This document shows, piece after piece, positions 19,108 to 30,991 of a stretch of DNA of 64,000 bases. This DNA comes from Phytophthora quininea (lineage: Eukaryota > Oomycota > Peronosporomycetes > Peronosporales > Peronosporaceae). The DNA is taken from positions 1 through 64,000 of the forward strand of contig JAAVTG010000075.1 in the NCBI GenBank assembly GCA_011947345.1. The letters are read 5' to 3'. Below the pieces are notes generated by a model. That model was not told the origin of the DNA, made no database searches, and saw nothing but the letters and a program-made list of their open reading frames with translations. The position numbers and the translations under genes were made by a program. Position 1 is the first letter of the stretch, and every line of letters begins with the position of its first letter.

Positions 19108-21412
19108 CTATTCGTCTTCAAATTCGAACGAGTCGTAGCCGTCCTCGTCGTCACCGCCAGCACCGTCGAGCTCTTCCAGCAGAGACTTAATGCGAGCAAT
19201 TGCTGCCGAAGAAGAAACGATCGTGCACGAGTTGTGTCGCTTGACTGCCACAAGCACGATGTCTCGGTCTCCAGTTTGCGCCGGCTCCATATCATCCAGC
19301 GCTACAGCCAAAGTGCCCTCGGTCATGTCTGCCAGCTGCTCTCTCGCGTGTTCGCCCGCGTTTTTCAACCACATCTCGCGCGAGTCCAAGAAGGACGTGA
19401 ACTCGTCCTGGGGCAAGTTCAGCACTCGGGCGTTCATCTCTGGCAGCAACGCCCGAGCGCCATCATCTGTAAGCTCCTCCGTAGCAGCGTCAATTCCTGA
19501 CCCAGGACGTAGAGCCAACACGCCAGCGTGGTAAATGCTCAGCCGTCCACGGAGCTGGTTGGTCACGAGCTTACCGACTGCAGGCGTCACAAGATGCAAC
19601 GCGCGTTTCTGACGAGCCATACCCGCCCGCTTCAGGAACACTGATCCACCTTTGCGCAGCGAGAAGAATGACTGAAGCGATGCCAAGTGCTTCTCCTCAA
19701 TGTTGGTGAAGCCGCCAAAAGGATTTTCAGCCTTCACCTGCTTTTTGTTTTTGGTAGAAGCAGCCACCTTAGTCTTTGTTTTGGGCTGTGGTGCAGGTCC
19801 AGCAGAGACAGCAACATTTTCTACGTCGCGAACCTTGCGCATAACAGCCAAGAAAAGTCCGTGAGTATCGTTGTGATGCGGCAATATACGCACACAGCGC
19901 TCCAGATTCAGTTCACCACGTTCTTCAGACGTAGGAGGCCACATGGACGGACGCAGGCGATGCCGCTGGTCTTCGGAGGCTTCGTCCCATGAAGCCACAT
20001 CAAGTATATCCCATTGGGACACACCATGGGAACGCTGAAGCCCTTCCAGAACGTCATCAGTCTCGACAAGCTCCAGTGCGCCCTTCGACCGTCGAATCAG
20101 TTCGGCCACAACAGCCTCGTCCTCGATCGGGTTCATGGAGCGCGTGCTGTACAGTAAAACGCCTCCAGTTCGAAGTAAACTCAGAGCGTGCTCTACCAAG
20201 CCAAGCTGGCTTGGATGGTGAGCCAAAGCTTGCTCAGGATTCCACGTTCGCCACTTCTCTGGAAGCTTGCGGATTAATCCATCCCCGAGCACGGCGCACA
20301 GCAAAGCACACGGTCGAATAGAGCGTCTGCAGCGTCTGGGACTGGGAACTCCTCAGGCTTGTGCGCCGTCACAACCAGCTCCCGCGAAATCGGCAGCGTA
20401 CGCGTCAAGTTACGAACCGCAGAAGCCGCAGCCGTAGCATCACGCTCATTTACGACCAGTAGATTAGCGCTCTTGTCAACTCTATCTCCAGCAGGAGGCG
20501 AAGGGCTCAAAAACTCGACAATAGGAGCTCGGTGTTCGCCGCCACCACAAAGATCTAACACGCGTTGGCCAGGCTGAACATCCATAAACGCCGATAGAAC
20601 GGTCGCTGCTGGGTCCTGTCGAAGCAGCGTTCCTAACGATCCCTGTACACGTACGTACGTGCTAAGAGCACGCAGCCCCTCACTCTTCCTGAACGTCTTG
20701 CTGTCCGTGTCCAGCTTCCACAGTCTCTTGTCCTGCGCCCAGCTCTCAGGTGCAAACTTGACGTGCGTCTCTCCGCCTCCAACCGGCACAGGCACCATCA
20801 CCTGACTCAAATCAAAGTCCATCTGCAGCGTCCCTGTCACGATCTCGCTCAGACTGGCATAGTTCCCATTGACCCGCAAGTGCACAGGCAGCGGCTCTTT
20901 CAAGGAGGCCAGGAACCTCTGGAACTCCTGCTTCTCAAGCCCAAGACAGCTCCCATAGAACGTCTCGAAGGCCTCGTTCTCACGGTCGAACTTGCGCCAC
21001 ACGATCTTCTGGGCCTTCTCCTGGCGATACTTCTTCTTGCGCTGGTCCACGGCGTGCTGCTCGGCTTCAGCTCGGGCGCGCTTGCCCGTGACATTCTTTG
21101 CTGCTCCAGCTCCTGCACAAAGTCGCGCACCTTGTCGCCGCTCTCCAGCGACGGTAGCGGAATGGCCGCCAGGCGATTGGCGTCTCCGTCCGAGTCCGAG
21201 TCCGAGTCGCTGTCGAACCTGCTCGTCTGGTGACGCTTCTGCGGGTTGTTGGCGGTTGAGTTGCCCTTACTGTTACCTGACGATGCTCCTGTTTGCTTGC
21301 GCTTCTTCTCACGCCGCTGCGCAGCGCGACTACGTCCGCCCATGGCACTGCTTGGCTTGTTTTGACTGGCAATGGTCATACCACGAAAGTCAGCGCCATT
21401 CTGTACAGTCAT
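19108..21412 (-). CDS. NSUN2/Trm4-like RNA m5C methyltransferase homologue lacking the catalytic cysteine
   Basis: ATG 21412 opens a basic, Ser/Asp-rich N-terminus (RSRAAQRREKKRKQ). The NSUN2-like body follows: EPLPVHLRVNG, SLGTLLRQDPAATVLSAFMD, motif I VLDLCGGGEHRAPIVEFL, motif IV VLCCAPCSG-DG, LIRKLPEKWRTWNPEQALAH, and motif VI LLYSTRSMNPIEDEAVV. In active enzymes motif I reads D-x-C-A-A-P-G-S-K-T, motif IV D-V-P-C-S-G and motif VI Y-S-T-C-S. Here the nucleophilic Cys of motif VI is Arg (codon CGC at 20140-20142), the motif IV Asp is lost and the cofactor loop is altered. The long C-terminal domain typical of NSUN2 is kept. Two one-base losses, in C-run 20284-20287 and T-run 21097-21099, split the frame and look like sequence errors. 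Probably a pseudoenzyme that may still bind RNA. Confidence 0.85.
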
Positions 21413-21460
21413 TTTTGCTCTACTGGTTTTTAGCCAATCATAGCACGGTATCCAATTCCC

Positions 21461-21469
21461 CTCATTTTC
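21461..21469 (+). promoter_or_regulatory. Inr-like CTCATTTTC between divergent genes
   Basis: The Inr half of the oomycete start-site consensus lies 6 bases before the ATG of the RanBP2 finger gene, with CCAAT at 21434 and 21452. The 62-base space is shared with the NSUN2-like gene. So short a leader is odd, so the true start may be downstream. Confidence 0.35.
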
Positions 21470-21474
21470 GGAAC

Positions 21475-22669
21475 ATGGAGGCGGCCTCGGAGCAGTTCCG
21501 CGCTTTGCTGGGCGCTTGCGTGGCCGTCAGCCGCGCCGCTGCGGCGCAGTCCGAGCCGCAAGATGCGTCCGATCGCGTCCGAAGCGTCGACGTTTCCCTG
21601 GGGCTGAGTGCGGACCGCTTGCCGTTCTGGGAGACACTGTGCGGCGACGCGGCGGCCGTCGAGTCCCTGGCGCTAGCGACGGATCTGGGCGTGCTCCTCG
21701 CCAGCACCAACGTCCACAAGGACAAGATTGTCTCACTAATGCGTGTAATAATAACACACCCGTCCTTCCGCAGCGCAGGGCTGTTGAGATTGGCCCAACT
21801 GACGTTCCGAGGACTGAAACTGGCCAAGCGCTGGGATGTCCTCCAAGAAGTGTCTACCCAGCTGCTGGACAATATTTACGACAGAATCCAAGACTTAGAG
21901 TCGAGGGAGAGGGCTCTCCGCTTCTACATTGAAGCGCTCGTGGGCTTCCAGCATTCTGCGGAGCTCTACGAGCGCAATGTGCCGAAGCTCGTGGCTCTGG
22001 CCGAACTACTGAGTGGAGACGAAGAGAAGAACAAAGAGCTGGTACATCCTCTTCTGGTGGCTGTTGCAGCTCTCGCACACTGCTATAGAGGGTACGAAGC
22101 AGAGGCGATGACGCTTCGAAGAGCCATGAGAACGGCGTTCGGATCCCATGACAGACCGACGGCTGCAGAAGCTGAGAGACTGTTGAGATCCAGTGCATGG
22201 GTGCTCCCAGCCGAGACAACGGACGAGCTGCTGACGTCGGTGGAGGAAATGGATCATTGACGAGTTTATCAGCGATCAACACGTGCAGGGCGGGCCGCAG
22301 AATGCAGGCTCCGTGCTGCTTAAGAAGACAACAAACTGCTTTGCACATGAAGTGACTGCTATGATCGATGACCGGAAACAGAAGGCCAAATTGGAGCTGA
22401 CGGGGTATTTGTTCCAGCAAATGCCGGAGATGCAGGTGTTGATGTCGCAGCCGGAGGTGATGACTACTGCGCAATGGGAATTGGAAGGTCATTGGAGACA
22501 GCTGCATGAAGGAAGTGATGCTCCCAATTCGGTCACCCCCATGGCTCCCATTGCGGCACCAGCATGGAATTGTCGTGCCTGCACCATGAGTAACAAGGGG
22601 AACGCGACGAAATGCACGACGTGCGGAACTGATCGCCCGGGAGACGTAGTGGTGCCACCCCATCTGTGA
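21475..22669 (+). CDS. Helical protein with C-terminal RanBP2-type zinc finger
   Basis: ATG 21475 opens MEAASEQFRALLGACVAV. The first 260 residues look helical and repeat-like (LLRLAQLTFRGLKLAKRWDV, YIEALVGFQHSAELYERNV, ALAHCYRGYEAEAMTL) and may form a TPR or HEAT-like solenoid; I recognise no family. The frame changes near 22250 (a net gain of one or loss of two bases). The reading then continues DEFISDQHVQGGPQ and KQKAKLELTGYLFQQ, ending with a RanBP2 finger WNCRACTMSNKGNATKC and CTTCGTDRP, a fold that binds ubiquitin or RNA. The next gene downstream, a ubiquitin protease, carries three fingers of the same type, two of them very similar, which hints at a shared ubiquitin-related role or a duplicated segment. 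The stop is 65 bases before that gene's ATG. Confidence 0.65.
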
Positions 22670-22733
22670 ATGGCGGCAAAAAGGGAGCAATCCTGCGCCA
22701 TTTTCGGTTGTTTTTAATTCAGATTTGTCGTTT

Positions 22734-25700
22734 ATGCGGATGAAGTGGTCTCGTGGGGAGCAGCATGGCGTATGGCTTGCTCGGAAACAGTGTGTTGACA
22801 CATCGTTTGACTTGACCGGGCCTCTTGCAACCGCAAATAGTGCAATGACCGACTCGGCGTGTTTACCGGCGTTTGTTTTCTCTCCTGAGGGAAACGCGCC
22901 AAGAACACTGGTGCTGGAACGTAACATTCTTTCAACCTCTGATCGCACCGAGTTTACTATTCAAGTTTGGATTCGCCCGACTGGAAACGAGGCCCAGGTC
23001 GTGTTGGCGAACGGCCATGACTTTGAGTTGTCACTGACAAGTGCTGGGCATTTAGTTTGGTGTATTGCTGGTGGACGCTACACCGTAACATCTCGCGATG
23101 CACTCCAGCTTGGTGTATTTTGCCACGTTACACTGTCTTTTGGACGGGAACGGCTTGTGCTTTTGGTTGACGAATCTATATCAGGTGAAATGGCTAGAAG
23201 TGCAGTTCTAGATGAAGCAGGGCCATCCGCACCAGGTACATCGCTTCTAACCATCGGTGGCAGTTTTGAAAGTTGCGATTCTAACGAAAGGGATAATGCG
23301 CCGAGCTGTTTCTACGGCGAAATACTTGATCTTCGCGTTTGGTCTACGCTTCTCGCAAACCTTGACGAAAAATGGAGTATTTGGCATGCATTGACTGGTC
23401 AAGAAGGGCATCTTGTTGGCTATTACCCGTTGGTTGGTGATTCGGAACGATTGCTCGTGGACCTGTCCGGCGGGCAAAACCACGCATGCGTCTTCAGGAA
23501 TTACCGCTCCCCTGAAGCTCTCCATGACGATTGCATCTCATCAATTAGTGCGTTTGTCCCTTCCACTGCCACGGAAGATATTCCTGTTAAGAATTTATTC
23601 GCTGTTTCGCTTGGGAAAGAGTTTTTGGGAAGCGGGAAGTTCTCTCTCCCCGAGGAATCTTCAGGCGGGACAAATGGATTGAAAGTACATTGCGAAGGTT
23701 TTGGTGCAGCTCTGTGGCGTCAAAATTCCGTGTCCGTCGCTGGTGGCTTCCAGTCGGATATTTCTGTTGCACCCCTGATGAAGCGCAGGCGTCAAAACGC
23801 ACTGTTGTATTTGCACTATGTGAGGCTTCTTATTGGGATGTTGCCCCGTTATTGACAGAAGCAGTAAGCATATCGAGTGGAACACATGATACCGTCGATG
23901 GACCAACTAACTGGCAATTTGACGGCTCCGCAATGCTGGTGAAAATCACCTCTGACGTGGCGGATTCGGGAATCCTAATGTATGAATTGAGTCTCTACAT
24001 TTTGTCAAAGAAGCAAGGCTATGTGCTTTCTCGTGTATTACGTATCACCGGAAGACCATTAACAGACCCATCTGATGTTCGAGTTAGATACGAGATGCCT
24101 GGACGCATGTTGTCGATAGAAATAGGTGGTGTTGGCGTGGTCTTTGAAAGCGCTGTTGATCTTGAACTTGCACTTCGAGTCGAACCTGGCTGTCCCGTTA
24201 GAACTGGATTAATTTTTCCGGCCGGCGCAAAGCACCACACAACACGGCTCATGAATTGGAAATTCGAATCCCTGGATGCAAATGCATCAGATGGAAAGAG
24301 GTTGGGAGGTATTTCAGTGTTAGGAAATGTGTACGCTGCCCTTCAGACTGGAGGTAATGACGGCGGTGAGGATGACAACCCAAGCGATACTGTTGTGTGT
24401 ACCCGAGTCAGCACAGACGGGAGTGCTATTTCACAAGAGGCGTATGGATGCCAGACTTGCAATTTGATTCACGGTAGTGCAATTTGCCGAACTTGTGCTG
24501 TGATTTGCCACGAAGGGCACGAGCTGGTTGCGTTGGGGGTGACGACAACAGCTTGCGCCTGCAATATTCGTGGTAATGGCCTTTGTCGCTGCAGCGCTGC
24601 CGTTCAAGTCTCAGATTTCCCATCTCTAGCCCAACCTGTCAATACGTCACAATGGGGCTGTGGCAAGTGCACTGTGATTAACAGCGTTGATGTGAGGCAG
24701 TGCTCAGTGTGTGGTAACGGCGCTCCGGAGTTGAATGCGGGCCCCAGCTCGTCTTCTCCAGCATCCACAAGTAGAGCTTTAGTTTTGGTTGAGCAACCGA
24801 AGCCCCAAGAAGATTGGAACTGCGAGGCGTGTACAATGTTGAACATTGCAACTGCGACGAAGTGCTCGATGTGTGATACTCCTCGATCTACACAATCAGA
24901 ACCTGAGGTGGTTGGGGCAAATCGAGCCCCTGAAAATGGTCTTACGACTCTGTATCATGCAGCGGAGAATACCGCTGCACAGGCGCCAATTGGTTGGGAT
25001 TCGCAGCCGGTGGCAGCACACCCTACGAGCCCTTGGATATGTGGTGCATGCACCATGGAAAATAACGCTTCGGACACTTCATGTCATATGTGTGGGACCG
25101 TTCGAGAGATTCCTGTTGCCGATGCAGTCAACCCCGCCGAGGTTGTCATGGCCTTACCAGCTCCCAAACCGGACGCGACGTCTGGGTATTCACCAGTGAA
25201 CATGGAAGTTGATGGAAATGATGTGGCTGCTTCTGCCCCCGCCACAGCGACGCCTTCAGTCGACTTTCACGCGGCCAAATTGAATAACGTGCAATATTTG
25301 GCTGAATACAAGCGCACGGCTGCTCAGTCCTTTAGCCACCTGGTGGATATCAATGGAATGAAAGACTCTGTGTGGGAAACGACTGCAGGTAAGATGCACT
25401 TCACCATTGACAAAAGCTGTGTGGGGAATATATTCGCGGAACGTACTTGGATGATGACGGCAAGCTGAGTGGCCTTGCGAAGTTGACAGAGGATGGGGCA
25501 TGGAAGTTTGAAGGGAAATTCAAGAAGGTGATGCAGTCGCAATCGAATGCTTGCACACTCTACTGGGACAAAACAGCCTCCCGGTTTGATGGCAAATGGT
25601 ACCGTGGCGATGGCTCTGGCGATTGGAAATGTCTTGCATCTCCGTACGCTTCTGATTTCTGTGGACTCGCGCCTACTGATCCGGCAAAAAGCCCAACGAA

Positions 25701-28700
25701 CTGCAGCCGTACTACTTGGGCATGGTTAACATGAAGCAGAACTTGACAAACGTTTGCTATCAGAATAGTTTCCTCCAGACGCTGTACATGACCCAAGAGT
25801 TCCGGCGATTGATCTTGTCATGCAACGCTAAAAACTGTTTTGCACCCTATGCTGACAATGGAACAGTCAGTGAAGGGAATATTGTGTTAACGATCCAAGA
25901 CCTGTTCGCGCGTATGACGGCTTCACAACGCCCGTACATTGCTACCCATGCCTTGCAGCGTTGTCTGCCGGCCGAATTCAAAAATGGTCGCCAGCAGGAC
26001 ACGTCGGACTTTGCTCATTTCCTCATTGACTCGTTGAGCCAGCAAATGAGCCAGAATGAGGAAACCACAGACGATATCCACTCAATCTTTGGCGGCCACC
26101 AAGCAACCATTATAGCATGCAAAACATGCGGAAAGAAGTCAGTGAACCGCGAATATTTCTGGGAGCTTCTGCTGAATATGATCGACCTTCGCTATACTCC
26201 AATCACTAGCATTACTGCAGTAAGCGGTTCCTCGATGGACATCCATATTCCAGAAGGGTATGAGCGCCTCAACACGGACCTGAACAAGGATCGCACAGGG
26301 GCGCCGTACGTTTATTTGTGTGTGAAGAGGTGCCCAGAGCGGGCTACGGTTGATGTCTCAATGGACTGTGATGACGACATGCCAATCACAGAGCTGATGG
26401 TGAAGGTGTCTTTGAGTACTGACCCCAAGCCCTCCATACCTGGGTTTAAGCGTGTCGAGCTGGACTTGAACGTTGGTGGGGGATCGACGGCGGGTGGAAA
26501 GAAGCAAGTTTATTTATTTTACCGCCGCGAGCCTGATGGATCGCCCATCACTGACCTACAGGTAATCTATGGGAACGAGGCCATTCCTGATGGTTTCAAA
26601 CAAGTTCAGGTCGACCTCAACCAGGGTGATGGCTCGAAGGTTTACTTATGCTACCGCTGCGACATGCCAATCACTGAGCTAAAGATCGTGAATAGCGGCA
26701 TTCCAGGGTATCGAATGGTTGACCACTTATTGAATATGAGTCACGAAGATGTAGTGAAGCAATACTTGGCACTCAAGGTAGGTGGGAACGAGCCGTGTTT
26801 AACGGATTTAAAACTTGTGGAAGGCAGCGACGTGGCGACGTACACGGAGGAAGGATGGCAGTCCATTGGGAGCCCAGTCTCCACTGTGTCCCTGCCTGAT
26901 TATTGTGATGATGATCCGTTCGTGCCAGCACAACTGATGGTTCGTCGAGGTCATGGCAACCCCATCTTTGCTATTGATGTATTCCGCGCACCTCGTCAGG
27001 TACCAAAATACAATGATTACGAGGTAATTAAGCTGTCCCGAAGCGACGACTCGCCAGCAAATGCTGCTTCACGACTGGAAGGCGACTGGATGGGAAGCGA
27101 AGAGACTGATCGTTCAAGAAAGGCCGTTCGTGTCAAGTCAATCTCAGATCCCATTCCGAATTCGCTGCTTGTGCAGGGAGCACTTGACGACAAAGGAGAG
27201 CTTTCGTGCATCGCCACCCCTGTGTCGACATGGTCCGATTCAGTTGGCTCTGTAGCTGCAGCAAACGACGCGCCACAAATGTATCGCGTGTCTGGCTATT
27301 GGAAAAGTGCAAAGGTGCCAAACGCCCAACTATTTGACGTCGAACTGCGACCTGCACCGAATGTATTTGATGATGATGCTACTACTGAGGATACTGCGAT
27401 TGAGCAAGGTGAAGACACACAGCTGTATAATGTCACTGGAACAATTGGCGATGGCAAAGGGAAACTCATCGCCATTCAGGGTGTACAACGCTCACGAAAG
27501 GTCAAAGTAAAGTGGCCAATTTCTGGTATTGTGGTGCTGCGCGGCGACGAGCGTGTGCCAGAAGGCGTGCAAGTTGTCCGAGAGACGTGCTCAGGTCGTT
27601 CAGGAAACCTGCTAGCTCAAACGACATCGCCACACACGTTATACCTGGCAGTAATGCGCGAGGAAGCGCCTGCCGACGGCTATATCAGCGACATTTGTGT
27701 GATCTACGGGGAAATTGACGCGGTTCCAGAGAACTACAAATGTATCCAGACGACGCCAACGGGGCATTCGGCAAATCTAAATGACGGGACCTCAGGAGTG
27801 CCGGTATTTATTTGCTACCGTCGCAGTGGCGGCCCAGACAGTGACGTTGCTGGCAATGATGCTGTTGCTTCGCCTAAAATCTTGATGAACCTTGCATTAA
27901 TGTGGTCGTCGGGGGCCAAACCGGACACACTGCCCAACGGCTTCACAAAATCCAACACACGCCTCTCGGCATGGAGGCGAATCTCAACCAAGGTACGAAC
28001 GGCGTGGCAATCCACATTTGCTACTCGAAGTTTGAGGCCAGAAACATCGTCAAGCCCCTCGAGAGCTTCCTCAACGGCGAGTACGAAATAACGAGCGCAC
28101 CCTTGCCAGCATTTGGCCGATTCCTCAGTCTTTCTGTTGTCCAAGAACTTGACGAAGTTCGCACGGTGGAGGGCAATTTTGGCACTGTATTACACGCCCC
28201 ACTTCCCGGAGCGATGAAAGGCATCATGTTTTCTTCCAAGAACCAGCAGCTTGATGGCTCCAACGTTTGCAAAATCGTTGGCGCATGGCGGGTTGAAAGC
28301 CCGATGAGTGGCTTGGGAGCGTCCAACATGACGGACTTCTTGCCTTCGAGTTTCCCCTTCGAATTAAGCCTCAACGACGCCGGGACCGAGCTGGCTGGGT
28401 GGTGGAGTGGCGCTGAAGGTGTTCCTGGCAGTCCTAAAGGAGGCCTCTCTGGTGTAACTCCGTCCACGACCGCCAACGCGACAGCGAGTGCAGCTACCGT
28501 CGGTGGTAAGTGGAAACTCGTCAAGGATTCGTATGTGCACATCGCCTTCAAGAGAGACTACGGCACTGAATGGCAAGACGGTAAGTTGGTGTTTTCCGAG
28601 CGAGTGTGGCAGCATGACATTGCGTCCATGCTCTCTCGCTTCGTGGCGACGCGCACATTAGGTGGAGACAATGCTCTGTCCTGCAGTGGATGCGAGAGGA

Positions 28701-29610
28701 AGACTGAAAGTCGCACGCACACTGTCATTTTTGACCCGCCAGAGCATTTGATCATCACGCTGAAGCGGATGTACTACGACTGGGGCCAGCAAAGGCGCGG
28801 AAATGCCTTCACGACGTGCGCTTCCCGGCAATGTTGACTCTGCCATCTCTGACTGCTGACGAGGAACTAGCGGTTTTCGATCCCGCAAACACACACCCCT
28901 TACTAGAAAAGCAGCAAAAGCGATCTCGTCACTACGGGCTCTACGGTGTGCTGGTCCACTCGGGTCTTACAGCGAACTCGGGCCACTATTACAGTTTCTG
29001 CCGAGAGAGTGACGAGAGCACTCGACAACTTCACCTAGAAGACTCGTCGCTGTCCCCGTGGATCAAGTTCAACGATACGAAGGTCGAGCGCTCAAACTGG
29101 AAGGAAATCAATCGACTGGTGGCTAGCACAGTCTCCGACACGGTTTATCTACTGCTCTACAAGAAGCTTTCGTACGTGCTGCCTGTAACGGGCAATGATG
29201 CCGACTTGAGCAATAGTGTCGCTGAAGGATCTGATGACGAAGAAGCCATGCTACTGGCTAAAGCCATGGCATTGTCCATGTCAGCAGGCAAGCAGAAGCA
29301 GCGCGACGACGAAGAATCCAAGGGCGAGGTTGCAGATGAAGTGGTAGGGACTTCAGCGGCGTCTGTGCTATCTACTAGTGGGGTGACGAAGGAACTCCTC
29401 AAGAAGGTAAGAAGATGCAGATAGAAGACATGTCTTGGTTGCTCAGTTCTAATATTATTGCTACAGGTGGAGGAAGAAAATCGAGCGTTCCTGCGAGACT
29501 CGCTGACAGCTTCGTCTAGCGCGTTGCATGCAGACGACTTGCACACGCTGCTGGTGCTGCGCCATTCCCTGCCGCTACATTTGCGACCGCTGCTGGACGA
29601 AATGTGCTAA
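22734..29610 (+). CDS. Giant ubiquitin-specific protease with LamG-like, UBR-box, RanBP2, MABP and UIM modules
   Basis: About 2,270 codons with five one-base losses (near 23775, 25425, 25688, 27948 and 28802) and one 60-base intron (29407-29466). Order: LamG-like jellyroll (about 22.9-23.5 kb); UBR-type zinc finger (YGCQTC, AICRTCAVICHEGHEL, ACACN, 24443-24600); three RanBP2 fingers (24649, 24812, 25030; WNCEACTMLN, WICGACTMEN); then the USP domain. The Cys box is NLTNVCYQNSFLQTLY (Cys codon 25755-25757). The His box is YGVLVHSGLTANSGHYYSF (His codon 28984-28986), with FNDTKVE after it. Long insertions hold MABP-type repeats (IPEGYERLNTDLN, VYLCVKR, ITDLQVIYG, VYLCYR) at 26.2-26.8 and 27.5-28.0 kb. 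A UIM-like helix (EEAMLLAKAMALSMS) lies at about 29.25 kb. Catalytic residues are present, so deubiquitinase activity is likely. The start codon is uncertain. Confidence 0.85.
29407..29466 (+). other. Last intron of the USP gene
   Basis: GTAAGA and CTACAG bound 60 bases. Splicing joins ELLKK to VEEENRAFLRDSL in frame, ending at TAA 29608-29610. Confidence 0.7.
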
Positions 29611-29795
29611 CCCTCCATGCAAATACAATAGACTGCTTTCGAAAGGCTTGCATTTTGATATCGCTCTCTCAGGTGAAACATGCATGGCGCGGCGAGACCA
29701 AAGGAAACGATGCTGGAAAAGAAAAAGAAGACGTCATTGGGAAAGAGAAGCGGGCCGCTTGGACACCGTCATCGAAGAGCAGCGCGTACTGCTTG

Positions 29796-30943
29796 TTACG
29801 CGGCGGCAGCAACGACGGCATGGCGCTTGAACACGCCGTCCTGTGCTTGCTCCCATCTCGCCAGCTTGCTGCGGTAAGTCTGGATCAGGAACTTCAGCGC
29901 TGTAGGTCCACCGATGACGGCCTCCAACTTGTCACGGCTGCGAAGGTCCAGGAGCGTGAGCTCCGGCAGACCTTCCGAGATGTAGTACACGGAGTCTGAT
30001 GTGAGCTTGGTGCAGCCCCAGAGTCGCAGCTCCTTGAGGTGGCCCAAAGACATCGAGACGTGCATGATAGCGGCATCCGTCAGTCGTGAGCACTGCGATA
30101 AGTTGAGCGAGCGCAAGCTCCGCATGGACTTGCACAGCGCCATCACACCATTGTCAGAAATCTTGTAGCAGTAGCGCAGATTCAGGTCCTTGAGCTGCGG
30201 CAAGTGCGTCGCAATAGCGGCCACCACCTTGTCGTCCACCTTGTGCGCATAGCGCAAGTTCAGTCTCTCGAGCTTGGAGCAGTGCTGGGCCACATGGACA
30301 ATCGCAGCATTGTCCACATTGTGGCACCCCACAGACTCAAATCCCGCAGCTCCGAGCACTGCGCGATGCCGCGCACGTCCTCGCCCCTGACAGTGTGGCA
30401 GCCCAGCAAGTCCACAACCCGCAGTGTAGCAGCATTCTTGCTCAGCAGCTTTTTGAGCGCTGCACGGTCCACCGCCATGTCTCTGAAGTGCAGCTCTCTC
30501 AGATTGCCGCACATGTCGGCGATCAGCCCGAGCGCTTCAGCCTTCATGGCAGTGCACCGATTCAGATCCAGCACCTTGAGCGACTGCAACGCCGCCTTGG
30601 CACCTGCAGTCTTCAACACCGCCGCATCAAAGCCGTCGCAGCTAGCCAACCGGAGCTCTGTGAACCCTGTGGGCGTCGAGTGACGCAGCACTGCCGCCCA
30701 GAAGTCTCGCGACTCGTGATTGTAGCGCAGCTTGCACAGATGCTCGCTCTTGTCCTCGCAGAGCTCGCACTTCCCGCAGAACGACGTGACAACCGTCGCC
30801 AGCGGCTCGCTGGCCAGCAGCCTTTTGGAGCTGCTGAGCAGCGCGAACTGCTCGCGGACGTCGAGAAAGTCGAGCACTTGGCGCAAGTTTTCACTGGCGA
30901 CGACCTCGAAGCCGTTGGGTCCGGCGACGTCCATGCTCGTCAT
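29796..30943 (-). CDS. F-box-like leucine-rich repeat protein (AMN1/Fbxl type)
   Basis: ATG 30943 opens MTSMDVAGPNGFEVVASENL. An F-box-like helix follows (LRQVLDFLDVREQFALLSSS, residues about 18-45), then a cysteine cluster (CGKCELCEDKSEHLC) and cysteine-containing LRRs: LKVLDLNRCTAM, LRVVDLLGCHTV, LERLNLRYAHKV, LKDLNLRYCYKI, LRSLNLSQCSRL, LKELRLWGCTKL, with ITD/ISD/LTD turns. Such proteins are usually substrate receptors of SCF ubiquitin ligases. One apparent lost base in the C-run at 30327-30330 splits the frame between repeats; allowing for it gives LRDLSLWGCHNV, the expected repeat. It is convergent with the USP gene, with 185 bases between the stops. Confidence 0.82.
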
Positions 30944-30991
30944 GGACGCCTCGATAGAGGGAAGGATGGTCTTTAACGAGAGGGCTGGAGA

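Noticed and set aside
21854..22948. 364-codon minus-strand frame opposite the RanBP2 finger gene
   Set aside because: No motifs and an unnatural composition; it overlaps two well-supported plus-strand genes.
29611..29823. Additional 3' exon of the USP gene (VKHAWRGETKGNDAG...)
   Set aside because: An acceptor-like CTCTCTCAG is present, but no donor gives a correct phase, and the preceding exon ends naturally at TAA 29608-29610.
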